A stretch of DNA of 64,000 nt from Hirudo medicinalis (Eukaryota > Annelida > Clitellata > Hirudinida > Hirudinidae). Positions within the stretch are counted from its first letter, which is position 1, and the number at the start of each line of letters is the position of its first letter. The DNA is taken from NCBI GenBank assembly GCA_011800805.1, contig MPNW01000118.1, positions 21,922 through 85,921 on the forward strand. Direction: 5' to 3'. Under the pieces are notes generated by a model that saw only the letters and a list, made by a program, of their open reading frames with translations, was not told the DNA's origin and did not search any database. Shown here in pieces: positions 36,909 to 49,337 of the stretch. The position numbers and the translations under genes were made by a program.

Positions 36909-37812
36909 TTCAGGATAGAGTGTAAGGTTGTTAAAACGTAGTTAAAATTCACTTAGCATCAATCGATCACATTATTGCATTCAACGTGTTAATATTATAT
37001 GGTTACAATTGTCTTTTTATTTTGTTACTTATAACGTTATGATAATTATTATTATTATTATTGCTTAATTAATTCCATTGAAAATATCATTAACTTCATT
37101 TGCATTAGTAAAATATAAATATCAAACAGACGATTTCTTTGCGTTATTGAAGAAAGAATTTCAAATCGTAAATTCCACAAACAATTAATGAAAATTATGG
37201 TTCCCATAGCCTGTAAATTATAAGCTTAACATGTTATCAAATAATGCAATATGTTATGGTTGGATATGGCCATTGAAATACGAATAAAACACTTTAAAAT
37301 CTGTTTAATCTTACCAGTTTATCAGGCTTGAGAGCTGGAGTTAAAACACATATTTTTTTAATGCGGTAACTTAGAACATCGAAATTAATTTAAAGAAACA
37401 GACAAAGCGTTATTTCCAATTTTACGAGAGATTCAACATATCTGAAATGCCCCTATATTGACTAAGGACTTTTTGAGTAGTAGAACAACATAAAGAAAGC
37501 CCTTGTTTCCTCGCGCACCCCTATGTCCTTGTGTGAAAGTCGAACTGTGAACCAATTCACGTTGCCAGCAGTCCTTGGAAATGGGCTCTTAAGATGAATG
37601 GTTTTTTGTCTGTGGGGGCTGTGCTTTTGCTATGCACTATGATATTATTCTTATTTTTATTACTATTATTGTAATGTTTTTGTTATTATTATTATTATTA
37701 TTGTATTACCAAAGGAAAAAATATGTATGCAGATTAAACAGGATTTTGAATAATTCGAAAATAATAATTTAAAAAAGAGATTAAAGATATTATCTAAATT
37801 GTCAAAGCTGTT
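36909..37812. other. Gap between the channel gene and a small minus-strand gene
   Basis: AT-rich. A possible 20-nt exon with a good acceptor and a gtaaga donor on the minus strand (37334-37315) could belong to either neighbour, for example a missing 5' exon of the channel or a third exon of the small gene. Nothing else is supported. Confidence 0.3.
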
Positions 37813-38091
37813 TCAGTTAAGTTGTAAACACATCCACAAATAGACAGATAAACTGAAGCTCTCACTGCTATCTGACACTGCTCTTGCCATTACTCCCTTC
37901 ATATCACTTTGTGAAGATATCTCGGATATACCCTGAAAGTTTAAATACTGATTAATCTTTTCAGGTTGACAATCACAATTCTTTTTTTATTAATCATAAT
38001 TGGTGATACTCACAATTTTGCGTGATGACCTTCCATAAGATTTGGTGTTGGATTTTGCTGAAATTCTTGGAACTCTTCCCCTTTTGCTCAT
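37813..38091 (-). CDS. Small basic protein of unknown function, two exons
   Basis: I do not recognise this gene. Exon 1 (38091-38014) encodes 26 residues, MSKRGRVPRISAKSN and more, rich in Arg, Lys and Ser, and ends at a consensus gtgagt donor in phase 0. A good acceptor (actttcag) starts exon 2 at 37932. It reads GISEISSQSDMKGVMARAV and a Ser-rich stretch before a stop at 37813, or it splices again earlier. As written the product has 65 residues, and the C-terminal part may be wrong. It starts 325 bp from LRR1 in the opposite direction, so the two genes probably share a promoter. The basic, serine-rich start would suit a nuclear or chromatin protein, but that is a guess. Confidence 0.45.
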
Positions 38092-38416
38092 TATGCCTAA
38101 ATTTTTTATAATAAAAACACAGAGGTCTATTTGTCGATAGACTTTCAAAAATAAACGGTTTATGACATGGAAGCCATAAATGGGACATAAAGTAAACATA
38201 AATTTAAATAAAATCAATCCAAGTTCAACAGTTATGTGAAATTAAAATTGATATTTAATTAAAATTTTTAAAAAATGTAACTACATCAATTTTTGGAATA
38301 AAAATACAACTATCATCTAACATTCCTATTGATGTATGTTTATAGCGCAAAACACAAAAATATCTAATAGAGGTTTGGGTTTGAGGCCAATTTGTGAGAT
38401 TCGGGGATTCGAAACA
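38092..38416. promoter_or_regulatory. Presumed shared promoter between LRR1 and the small minus-strand gene
   Basis: Only 325 bp separate the two outward-facing start codons. The stretch is AT-rich with no clear TATA box or CpG cluster. Function is inferred from the gene arrangement alone. Confidence 0.4.
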
Positions 38417-41400
38417 ATGAAACTTTATGGAGAAGTTGAGATCAGAAATATGCTGGTGTCTTCCGCAAATATTAAGCCGAATAAAAAAACGAGCAAAGCC
38501 TGCATATCGATAGGAAAAAAATCTCTTAAAGATAGCGCAGGGTCGCTGTTGATATGCACCCATTCGAACAAAGCCGGTGTGAATTATAAGGTATACAAAT
38601 TGTTATTGTTTTTACATTTACTAAAAGCCCAGAAAATGCTGTCATGCATGTTCAAGATTACATCAATTTATTTGCTAAATTGTCATTAAAATTTGTTGGT
38701 GATAGGAGATGACTCTCCAAAAAGTCTTAAGCAAAGTCAATGCTGAGTTTATTGAAGAACTCAACACAATCAATTAACAAATAACGTTTTTTATTGAACT
38801 GATGAATGATATACTTAACAGCTTCAAAACAATGTTGAGAGGGTTTTCAACAAGTTTGTTCATGAGGGGAAATGCACAATTCGCACAAAAGAACCAAATC
38901 ATGAAATTCTGATAAGCAAGGTTTGACAACATTGTAGAATTTCTAGAATCAACTACTTACATAAGGTCTTGCTTAATACAAAACAATTACACTGACATTC
39001 ATAAAATATTCTTGATAGATAAGAATTAGTATTATTACAATTGGTGTTTACGAATTTAATGCGGATGACCTGACACATTGCACAAACATAATATTTAATA
39101 AATTTTGTGTTGCATTCGTGTATATTTTCGTTGAAATATCTTACTTAAGTTACTAGTTAACACCATATCATTATTATTATTGACATTACATTATTAATAA
39201 TATGTTAATGTAATGTTAGGCTGATCCTGTTGCTCTGAAGAGCTTCCTTGCTGCCATCAAGTGCTGTTTTGAGGGCAAACAACCTTCAGAGGGTGGAGTG
39301 GGGTTTCTCACCCCTGCCTCGACCAATGAGGTTTGATTACTAATAACGGAAACATTCATGTCATTAATATAATTAATGCTATTAATGATGTTTAAGGACT
39401 TAGTTATGAAGGTAATGATGGTATTTGAATTTCTTATTTGTTAATTAATTAATTATAAAACAGTTATTATAAAGACTTCATTGTATGATATTATTGATAT
39501 TTTATATACGACTACACTCAACGTGTCGTCGTCATCATTACTACAATCGTCATCAATTTCGTAAATACTTTGTATTTTTATGATTACTTTGGTAGCTCTA
39601 CTCCATGAAGAAAAGCATGGTCATCCAGTCAAAGCTCAATTATCCAGTCACCACCAACTTCCCAACGAGACTCGAGCAGTTGGTCGTGTCGTGCGGATTG
39701 AGGACAGTCGACAGCAGGATGCTTGCACTCAAATACCTTGTGACACTCGACCTCTCCAACAACAACATCAAGTAACCCGAAGTTCTTGATGCCGTTGTTC
39801 TTAATTTATCTTAGTCTTGATTGTTGCTTTTATAATAATAATAATAATTGTTATTATTATTATTAATGTCATTATTACTAATTTGTAATCTTTACACTGA
39901 TTATTTCTAATATTGAATTATTCGAACAATGAAATAATTTGATTTTATTTTAGACTGATTTAATTAGATCTGACTTAAATTCTTAACCCTTGTTGAGTTG
40001 TTAAATAAATATTTTTTAAATTCTTTTCTTAGGAAGATTCCCAACAACTGGGACGGCATGCTTATGCTCAGCTCGTTGATTCTCTCGGGAAATCAAATCG
40101 ACGAACTTCCAAAATCCTTCCTCCGCAGCCGACTCAAGTCGCAGTTGTCCTTCCTCAGCCTCAGCAACAACCAACTCACATTTCTCCCCAGATCTGTGAG
40201 TCATCGTACTTTCGAACATCCGAGTCATTTCTGCTTCCATCCCTCAATCGCTTGGAGATCCTACTTATTTTATATGGCTTTGCTCGGCAGCATATTGCCA
40301 ACGTGAGCGGATGACTTTCGAGCGGATGAAAAGATTTTGATGAACGATGATATAAAATTGATATTGGTAGAGGGTAACATCTGATTACAATTAATATCAT
40401 TGTTATTATTCTCCTGAGAACTCATCCATTCAGGATTACAAATGCACTAGTAGATCAACTTGCACTTCGACCGAACGTCTTTTGCAACTTATCGAACTAG
40501 TTTGAATGTTTGACAGCCTTTAGAGTTTTGACTTTTTCCGTTATCGACACATTGGTTCTTAATTTCTAATTGAGATGTTAATCTATTTAAAATAATTTCA
40601 TCAGATATGTGACTTTGGCAATTTGCTGGAGCTGAAAGTTTCGAAGAACAAACTGACGTGCCTGCCGCACGACATCTTCCACATGTCCTCCTTGCAGACA
40701 CTCGACGTGTCCGACAACAGACTTCAATTTCTGCCCGAAAGCAGGAGAGGCATGGCACTGAATTGTCTCGACGTGTCTGGAAATCAAGAACTGTCCCAAG
40801 AAGTCCCATCGGTGGATCTTCGGGGGCTGAAGAACTTTCCGACTCTGGAGGAACTTTCCTCAAGAACTGTCCTAGATCGCAGGTGAGTTGTGATGAGAAC
40901 TGATGATGAACTTGTGACAAATTCATGAGCCTATCATTGTCAGTCATTTATTAGTTGGAATCATTTTTGTAGCTTTGTCATATAAACGTTTTTGAGTGAC
41001 CTAGGTATTAAACTCTTAAATGAACTAATGAAGGAAGCTTTTGCCTTGTGGCTACTGGCAAAATGGCATGGATGGCAGGTGAGGCTGCCATCCTTTCTGC
41101 TATGGTGCACCTGGCTAAGCTCTTAATTAGCATACAGTCAGAACCTTTCAATTCATTCAATTAAACAACTTAATTTAATAATGAAATTAACAATTTAATT
41201 CATTGCATTATTAATTTTAACGATTCACTAATTCAACAGAGTGCACTATACTGAAATGGATGTCAGCTTCCTAGTCAAATACTCGCTCGACGTCCTCAGA
41301 AGAAACTGCCTCCATTGCAGTCGACACTGCATCGAGCACAGAGCAGTCCTCCTGAAGCCCCTGCCCCTTCTCCAAGTCAGTCTCGCCAGCTTGGGCATGC

Positions 41401-41486
41401 GAACGGCCCTCACCAAGTTCTTCCTCTGCTCGAACAAGTGTTTGGAAGCCGAGAGGCTAAAACTCCCGGATTTGTTGTTCATCTAA
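38417..41486 (+). CDS. LRR1: Leucine-rich repeat protein 1, CUL2 ubiquitin ligase substrate receptor, seven exons
   Basis: LRR1 (PPIL5) is the substrate receptor of the CUL2 complex that marks the CMG helicase so replisomes come off at the end of DNA replication. Exons: 38417-38590, 38822-38920, 39220-39330, 39596-39771, 40033-40195, 40605-40882, 41240-41486. They sum to 1,248 nt, or 415 residues; human LRR1 has 414. The start MKLYGEVEIRN mirrors MKLHCEVEV. An N-terminal beta domain is followed by leucine-rich repeats (LVTLDLSNNNIKKIP, SFLSLSNNQLTFLP, LLELKVSKNKLTCLP, LQTLDVSDNRLQFLP). The C-terminal part has the SSRTVLDRRVHYT segment and cysteine pairs CLHCSRHC and FFLCSNKC, which in the family lie in the cullin-box region and look able to bind metal. 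No breaks were seen. Confidence 0.93.
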
Positions 41487-43654
41487 CCTTTTTTTAAACT
41501 CGTTCAAGAAGTTGTTTCCTCCTTACACACATTCAAACAAAGCAGCTCCATCATCGATGGTGTTTTAATAAAACGCGACAACCTTTTCACGCCATGAGCT
41601 CGCTTAAAGTTCTTACAAACACGTCGTCAAATGGCACACGCTCACAGCCAGCAATGATCATGAAATTCATAACGGATGTTCGTTTCAGGTATATTTTTGA
41701 TTAAACACTCACTGAATTAAAAATCATTTCGTGAAAAGTAACGTCCGGAGCCAAGCAACGAGAACAAGCAGGACATAACGGTCACAAATTTTGCATAAAA
41801 CAAGGTCCCTTGGGCCTATGGAGACTGATAATGATGATGCATCTGACACAGAAACATTTACATTGGACTTGAATGGTGACAAAGCAAAGCCATACATAAT
41901 TAAATTAATTGCAATTAAACCATGCATGAACTCACTTTAAATTGGAGATAATTTTCTGATAGAATCAAAACCTATGACAAACGATTCTTGAAAGGTTCAA
42001 AACACGTTCACCGCAATGCTGTAGATCTGCGAACTTCAAACGACTCTTATAATGCTTGCGAAAAATGAGAAAATTTGGCAGAATTGCGAGCAACAATGCT
42101 ACAAACGTTGGAGAGCACGCACAACGACCGACACCCATCTTTGTCGAGGGAACACCTCACAATGATGGGAGGATCGGAAGATTTTTATCTTCAATCAATC
42201 GGAAAACAACATCAGCCACTGTTGCTTCAGCAACCATCTGTCCTGAACAAGAATGCGAAGCAAGATGCTTTTAAATAATTTTGAAAGAAAAACCTACTGA
42301 TTGCAAAGGTGATCAAATCTATTCACATATCAGTCATGATCTTATGGAGACAAGCCTCAATGCCATCGACCATGTCACCATCAATACATCATAGCAGTCA
42401 ACATCATCATCTTTACAACACGCAAGGAAAAGAGGACCAATCGAATCACTTCTTCAGATTTCTCGCTCCGCCCATAGTGGGTCGCTGTACATCGCCCTGC
42501 ACGTCTCTGGTCTGCTTTCTCATCTGCTGGTTCCGTGGGTCAGCTCTGACTCCATGTGAGGTTAGGCGTGAATCCACATGAAACTGTTGGCGGCTCTGCG
42601 GGCGAGGAGAGCTGGTGACTGTCGAAAGAGATTTTCCACTTTTTAAATTGAAACCAATGATAAGCTTCAAATTATGCACGAAGCCACCATGATGCTGATC
42701 ATGTCAGATTTCACGTTTGTAGTTAAATTTTAATAATAATAATAATAACAACAACAAAATTATGGAGAGCCTTGCCATCAACCATTGCATTAAAAAAAAA
42801 ATAATAATGGCAAATCAAGTAGTCCATAAAGCATTGCCTCTGACCAAGGCCGAAAAATGCTTTGCCATTTAGTTTACCAAAAGAGCCACGACTCATCCCA
42901 CAACGACATCGTCGTTATCGTCATCATAATCAGGAGCCACCACATAAGCAAATAAAAGGACAAACATCTCCACGTGACGTGCGGCACCTCATTTCCCAGA
43001 CGGACATCATCGACTCGTCCTCAAAGGGGACATCGACTCGTCGAGGGACGACCGAAAGGTTCGACGGAGCGAGAGGACGTCGAATTAAAAAGTAACGCAA
43101 AATCGTTGCAATCTTGAGAGAACCAATTGCAAACAGAACTCATGATAATCGGTCAAATGAAAAAAAACAAAACTATTTAAGTGGAAAACAAAAAAGTGAG
43201 TGCCAAATAACTTTTTATTGGGACTTTCGACGAGGATATGAAGAGGCCCTGCCCAGACGAGATGCCACAAAAGTTCATAGAAGAAAAATGATTACTCGAA
43301 ACGAAATGAAACACTAAAAATAGTAATAATAACAATAACAAATTGGCACCATAATAATAATGATGATAATAATAAAAATAAACAGGCACCATAATAATAA
43401 TGATAATAATAATAATAATGCACCAGCATGCACACATGTCTTAAAATGTCTTCTCCTTTACTATGATGAATCATGGCAGACCTTGCAAATGCACAGTACA
43501 ATGGTTGAAACAAAAAATATCAAAACAAATCAACAAGATACAAGAGAGGAGGCAGTGTCAGCAAAGTAGAAATTAGCACAAGTCATGGGGGGTCCTTTGG
43601 CCAGTTTTGAGTCCCCTTAACCCGGGGGCCTTAAAAAAGGGGGTCGAGCGGAGG
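41487..43654. other. Convergent 3' flanks of LRR1 and CK1
   Basis: Contains three GC-richer islands (about 42090-42280, 42440-42660, 42880-43090) with short open frames on both strands but no convincing splice-linked product. They could be parts of long 3' untranslated regions, or tail exons of alternative CK1 transcripts. ATT/ATA microsatellites occur at 43320-43420. Confidence 0.35.
43320..43422. repeat. Two copies of an AATAATAATG-rich tract with a shared ggcaccataataataatgat segment
   Basis: The segment ggcaccataataataatgat occurs at about 43346 and again at 43386, each followed by AAT repeats. Confidence 0.6.
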
Positions 43655-46600
43655 TCAGAGGCAATTTCGTCGAGTGCCCCTAGAAGGCAACTGCTGTGCA
43701 GCGGAATGAAAGTGCTGCATGGGGGCAAACACACCGTGGTGCTGGTCGTCATCCTCCTTCATTCTTGAACTCGTCACTAGGGTCCTCGGCAGACGTCGAT
43801 TGTCGTTGGCAACCTCCATCGGGGGAGGCGGAGGGGATACCAAGGGGTTCGGTTTGTTGGACTGCAGAGAGGGATTGGTGGTTATTATTTTAGTGTTCCT
43901 GACATTTTAAATACGAAAGTACTTCAAAGCAATCTCGACTTCAACGTCTCATAATATAAAAGTATGTTTATATAATATAAATGTAGTGTTATATTATAAT
44001 TAATGCTTCCTAATTCCATTTCGCTACCAACGTCAGCACCTGTCTTTTTTCTTAGCAGCTTAACAAAAATGCAAGCAAAAAATAATTATTAGGAAAATCA
44101 ATGTTATTCCAATGCTTAGGTACGTTGCACTCATCGACAGCTCTACTTCCGTTTCGACCGATTCAATCCGCCGAGAAGTGCCGACTTACAATCTTGAGCA
44201 TGTTCCAGTCGAAGATGTAGTCGTACGTGAATCCCTGCCTGTGGAAAAGGTTCCTGAACAACTGCCTGAGGTAGGAGTAGTCGGGCTTGTCGTCGAATCG
44301 GAGAGATCGACAGAAGTTCAGATACGTCGCCATCTCCGCTGTTCGTGCACGAATTTGAATGCAAAATTGTAATAAATACAAATTCAATGGATGTGCTGTA
44401 TTCAAGTTTAGCTGTTGAAATATCATTGGCAAGATAATGATACTGGAATAATGACAATTATAAAGGAATGATAATGATACTGGATATATTGAGATGACAT
44501 TGACAATGCATTTAAGAGATCATATACGATCCACTATTTAAATAACGTAGAATCAAGATAAAGCTTTGCATTAGAAATGGTGTCATCGCATTAACACGTT
44601 CGCATCGTGACATCCATTATTAGATCGTCAGGAGCAAGTACATAGAAACACCTCAGCATGATGTGCAAGAGTACATCACCATTGCATCACTTTGCACAAG
44701 TTTGTATCGCACAAACCGGAACCAACAACACAAACGAGCGACGAATAAAGAAAGCACATAATGAAAAGCAAAAACTAAGAAGTAAACAAAGTTTCAAAAC
44801 AAACACTGACAAGGGAATCCTTTGCAGAGTTCCTCAATGGGAGTTGACATCTTCTTCTCGCTGATCCTGTCGTACTTCTGCCTCTTGGTGGCGGCCTTCA
44901 GTCCCTGCCACGGAAGATTGCCCCTGAGGAAGTACATGAGGACGTAGCCCAGAGACTCCATGTCGTCCCTTCTGCTCTGTTCTGCTCATAAGGGGGATAC
45001 AGATGTCATTGACCAGACAACTGAATGATGATTCACCATTACATAATGTGTACAACTAGATGATGATGATTAGCATTGCTATTGTACAACTGGATGACCC
45101 ACTGTGAAGGGATGTCCAAGGACATGGTCGGTCAATTATCATGACAAGAGTGTAATTAAAATCGGATAACATTCATTTTATTATTATTACTATTATATTA
45201 TTATTAATGTACTGAGCGACCATTCATTTATCCCCTGACATTAATGATTTCAGCTTTAGAATTCTTGTTTAACATTGCATGATTTGTGACTGTTATCATC
45301 ATTATGAGGACGGTCGGAAATGATACAATAAGTTAAATAACACCATATATGTTAACATAATGTGATAACGTCACTTTAATGTGATTGTTAATGTGTCAAT
45401 TAATCAATTAATAGCCCAATCACATTTAATCACATAATCATGGTTTGTGACATTGTTTGCAACATTGTTATCAATAATATATGCAGTCATGAGCAATTAT
45501 TAGATCAGGATATCAAGCTTTCATCGTCTTATTCATCCTGAGATCAACAACAACGATGATGATGGTGATGGTATCGATGACTATTTTATGAAGTGAGATA
45601 GTTATTCCGAACTAAGCAAGAGCCGACGATGTATTTATGATTTTAGAGTCAGATCTCACTAAATGTAATATGATTTAGTGCCATAACGCAGTGCAATGTG
45701 TTATCACATCACATTGTGTTATCAATGTTATCGTGCATTCCGATGTAACTGGCGACATGAAACGAGAAACGTCGTTCAAAAACATTGGGACATTAAAACC
45801 CAATGAGATTGATTCACGGCGAACCTTGCTAGCTCTCCGAGAGTAATTTATTTATATTTTGCCATTCATTCAACTATCTTATTTAGGATAACGAATAATC
45901 AAGAAAGTTAGTGATGATTATTAATGAGGGAAATTCTGGAGCCGATATTAATATGTCTTCGTCAGCACTGCCAAGAATGAACGGGTGCAATGCTGCAATT
46001 TACTTGCATGCATTAAAATGCAGCTGCAATGTAATATTGCATTACTTCAAATCTATGAAAGCTGCTCGAACAGTTCTCGATATACCTTGTTACACATCTT
46101 TCATTAACAAGCAATAATAAGCTCGCAATCTTAATTCAAAACACAAGGTTGTATAAAAGTACCACGCGACGAGTACTGCGCGTTACAATACGTCTGCTTA
46201 TTATAACTATTCCTAATTTCATAAACTGCCTTAAGAACTCCCTGATTTTAATGTAAAGCAGAAGCACAAATAAAAGCAACATCGTGAGTGTGTGTATGAG
46301 AGAAAAAAATATACAAACTTTGTTTTTAGCCTGTATTTTGAGTGCCTTATACGACGCCTTATGGATCTGCACTGGCGATGCAACAATCCGGCCATTTGTG
46401 CATCTTTACTACCAAAAGACATGCCCTGGCAGTGTGCAGAGTGGGTTGCGAACACGACTCATAATGACCACCGCTTTTACCTTTGCTTACGGGAATGCAA
46501 TCGACGATCCAACCCACAAGCCGATGTTCCCGATGTTCGGTAAGCGAGCATGGTAACATCACATCGCATCGCATCACATCACATCTCATCACATCACATG

Positions 46601-47812
46601 ACCTTCTATCGAATAAGATTGCCAGTTGAAAAGGAACCGTTCCGAACCTATTCCGAGGTGGGTGTTGATGCTGGCATATCGTGCCGTCCCCGTGAGGTTT
46701 TTGTTTTCCTTGTAGGCGATGTGCTGGTGCGTTCGTGCGTCCCTGTACTTCTTGGCGAGTCCAAAGTCGATGGTGTAGACGAGGTTGCCCTTCTTGCCGA
46801 GACCCATGAGGAAGTTGTCGGGTTTGATGTCTCGGTGGATGAAGTTCTTCGAATGGATGTACTCGACGCGACTGATCTGAGAAGAGATAAAGTGCTTGGT
46901 GATGGTTAAGTACTTAAGTTTAAATATTCTATTTTACCTTGTCCTTGTAAATTTTAATTCACATAATTAACATTCATCGTTGTTTATGAAACATCTTAAA
47001 TATATTTCAATGACGATCGTCGTGAAAATAATTTCATAAACAAATTTGACACACCAAACACCAGTTCAGCCTCTGATGTTAAGTCATTATCACCAGCCTC
47101 ATCACCACATCTAGTTTACTCACCATCTGATCTGCCAAAAGGAGAACGGTTTTGAGACTAAATTTTCTAGAGCAGAAATTGAAGAGATCTTCAAGACTTG
47201 GTCCTAGCAACTCCATAACCATTACGTTGTAGTCTCCTTCAGATCCAGACCATTTTATCATTGGAATTCCGACTGCAAACATTTTTGTTCATTCATCATT
47301 GTTTATTCAACGACACAATGGATAGACTCAGACCGTTGCAAGAACTGAGAAATTTTATACTTTAAAACTAAATTTAAGTATAAGTTTAGTGCGCATATTT
47401 TTAACTTGTTGACAATGAAAGATATAGTCAATGAAATCGCATGCCTGCAAAATGTTCTTTGTTAAGCAACTCAAGAATGAAACAACACAAACAAACAAAA
47501 CATCGCAAAAAATGTGTTTAAATTGATTACAATGAGAAAGTCTTTCAAAAACATTGCTAACCTCCACCCTGCATTAGCTTGTATATCTTGCTTTCAATAT
47601 GCAGCTGCGGATGCTTGGACTTTACGCATTCTAATTTAATGGCCACTTCTTCGGCATTTGTAATATCAGTACCTAGAAATTATCAAATTGACCGAATTGA
47701 GCAAGAGAACATGGCATTGAAGTAATCCTCACGAACCTAAGTAAATGTCGCCAAAAGATCCGCTTCCAATCTTTCTACCCAACCGAAATTTGTTTCCAAC
47801 TCTTAATTCCAT
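43655..47812 (-). CDS. CSNK1D: Casein kinase 1, delta/epsilon (Doubletime) type, seven exons
   Basis: CK1 delta/epsilon phosphorylates PER clock proteins, Wnt and Hedgehog components and others. Exons in reading order: 47812-47737, 47672-47562, 47272-47124, 46876-46648, 44981-44811, 44338-44190, 43861-43655; 1,092 nt, 363 residues. The kinase domain is complete and close to vertebrate delta/epsilon: [73 protein letters not shown] and FDWNMLK. The delta/epsilon-specific start and [13 protein letters not shown] rule out CK1 alpha. The tail after the kinase domain is only about 70 residues, proline-rich ([12 protein letters not shown]) then charged, unlike the longer autoinhibitory tail of vertebrate delta/epsilon. 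Extra tail exons between 43861 and 44190 cannot be excluded, but the phase fits without them. Confidence 0.93.
46365..46545 (-). mobile_element. Diverged SINE copy
   Basis: On the minus strand it has a B-box-like gttcgcaaccc (46457-46447 region) about 70 nt after a ttgcattcccgtaagcaaagg segment, as in the other copies; the A box is degraded. It lies in CK1 intron 4. Lower similarity than the BLTP2 copies. Confidence 0.45.
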
Positions 47813-49337
47813 CGCGTACGATCTGCAGACAGAACCAACGTCTTTAAATGCTTAGCGGTCAATTTTTCGTGAAGATATTAACAAGCGAGAACACAACGGG
47901 AACACGGGTTTCTCGTCGGGAAATTGGAATGAATAAGACAGTTCAGAACGCTTTCTAGACCAGTAATTAATACATACACATTGTTAATAAAATTCTGAAA
48001 AGCTAAAATTTTAAGATAAGAATCGCTAATTACTGTAACTAACAACAAAAAGCTACACTGAGACGCGTTGCATATTCTAAACAGCGATTTGTTTGGATTT
48101 TATGGAGAGCCGAGAATGGCCAAAAACAAAGTCATTTATTTCAGCTTCATCCAACCTGCGTTTTTTAATTATGCTATTACAAATAAAATACGTAATAATT
48201 AAATATTAAGTTAAATATCTGTTATTATCGGAAATGTTTTTATTGTGCTTTTGCAGATTACATATTTACAAAATGTTTCACCAATGCAATGACAATATTT
48301 TGTTTTATATTCGCAACATACATTATGAAAATTGAAAACCATTTAATGATTGCAGTTATCTTCCGTGAAAATTCACGTGCAGTAAGGAGAGATTTTGGCT
48401 ATCTGCCTTGAAAATTCAAGTGTGGAAAAGATATAACTGCTGCATCCTAGAATTGCCGACAGTACAAATTATACATGTTTTAAAAAGTAATTTTGAGGAG
48501 TTTTAAAATATGTAATCGTTATATTACAATTCCTCCACTCAACTTTAACTTCCGGTTTTTGTATTAAAAATCGCGATAAACACTTAAGTTATAATATGTT
48601 AAATATAATTCTCATATAAGTATGTTTGTTACAAATCTCGTAAGATATTACATGCATTTGCATCTCTAACGGTTGGCTTTTAATCTAATTTTCCTGAATT
48701 TTTAGAATTGTTCAATCATAGCAGATTTCACACTCATCATCATCAATAGCCTAAAACTTAAGACATGTGGAAAATAATGTTTTGTTTTAATTTATGCAAT
48801 ATTTTAACTAAGTTTTGTAATAGTAATAGTTTTGTAAATTTTCACGGCAGATGACATTTTCGCATTTTTTAAATAGCATAATCTCGTGATATCATCACTG
48901 TCAAATATGCTTCCAAATAAATCAATTTTAATAACAAATAATTTCTACGGTTAATAATATTATATTAATCAACACAACAATTTGATTTCTTGGCTTTAAA
49001 GGCGAATATGCATATATTAGAATTATTAACGTTAAGTAATCCATGAAGCGCAATATTGTCTTGTTTGAAATTGTTTGTGCTTATTCGAGGCTATTTTTAA
49101 CAATGCAAATAATGCAGGGGCATTTGGCCCACTTCTGGTTTATAAATGGCAAATGTGGCCGATAAATTGCCGTTTACGGGTTAGGGCTGGCACACAAACC
49201 GGTAGCAATTGTGACTGATCTCCATAAGACGCGCGAAAATGTTTGATACTGGAAAATGCAATTAAACACAAATCTGGAGAAATGTACGATTTAAAATGAA
49301 GTGCTCGAAATTCAACCTTTAGACTTTCAAGTTTGTG
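47813..49337. other. Divergent promoter region of CK1 and the DUF4806 gene
   Basis: About 1.5 kb between two outward-facing start codons. AT-rich; no exon, repeat or clear core promoter element was recognised. First non-coding exons of either gene could lie here. Confidence 0.35.

Noticed and set aside
40489..40947. 152-codon minus-strand frame
   Set aside because: Antisense shadow of LRR1 exon 6, which fits its family and phase.
42446..43095. GC-richer open frames between LRR1 and CK1
   Set aside because: No acceptor/donor pair links them in phase to CK1 or LRR1, so they are left as possible untranslated sequence.
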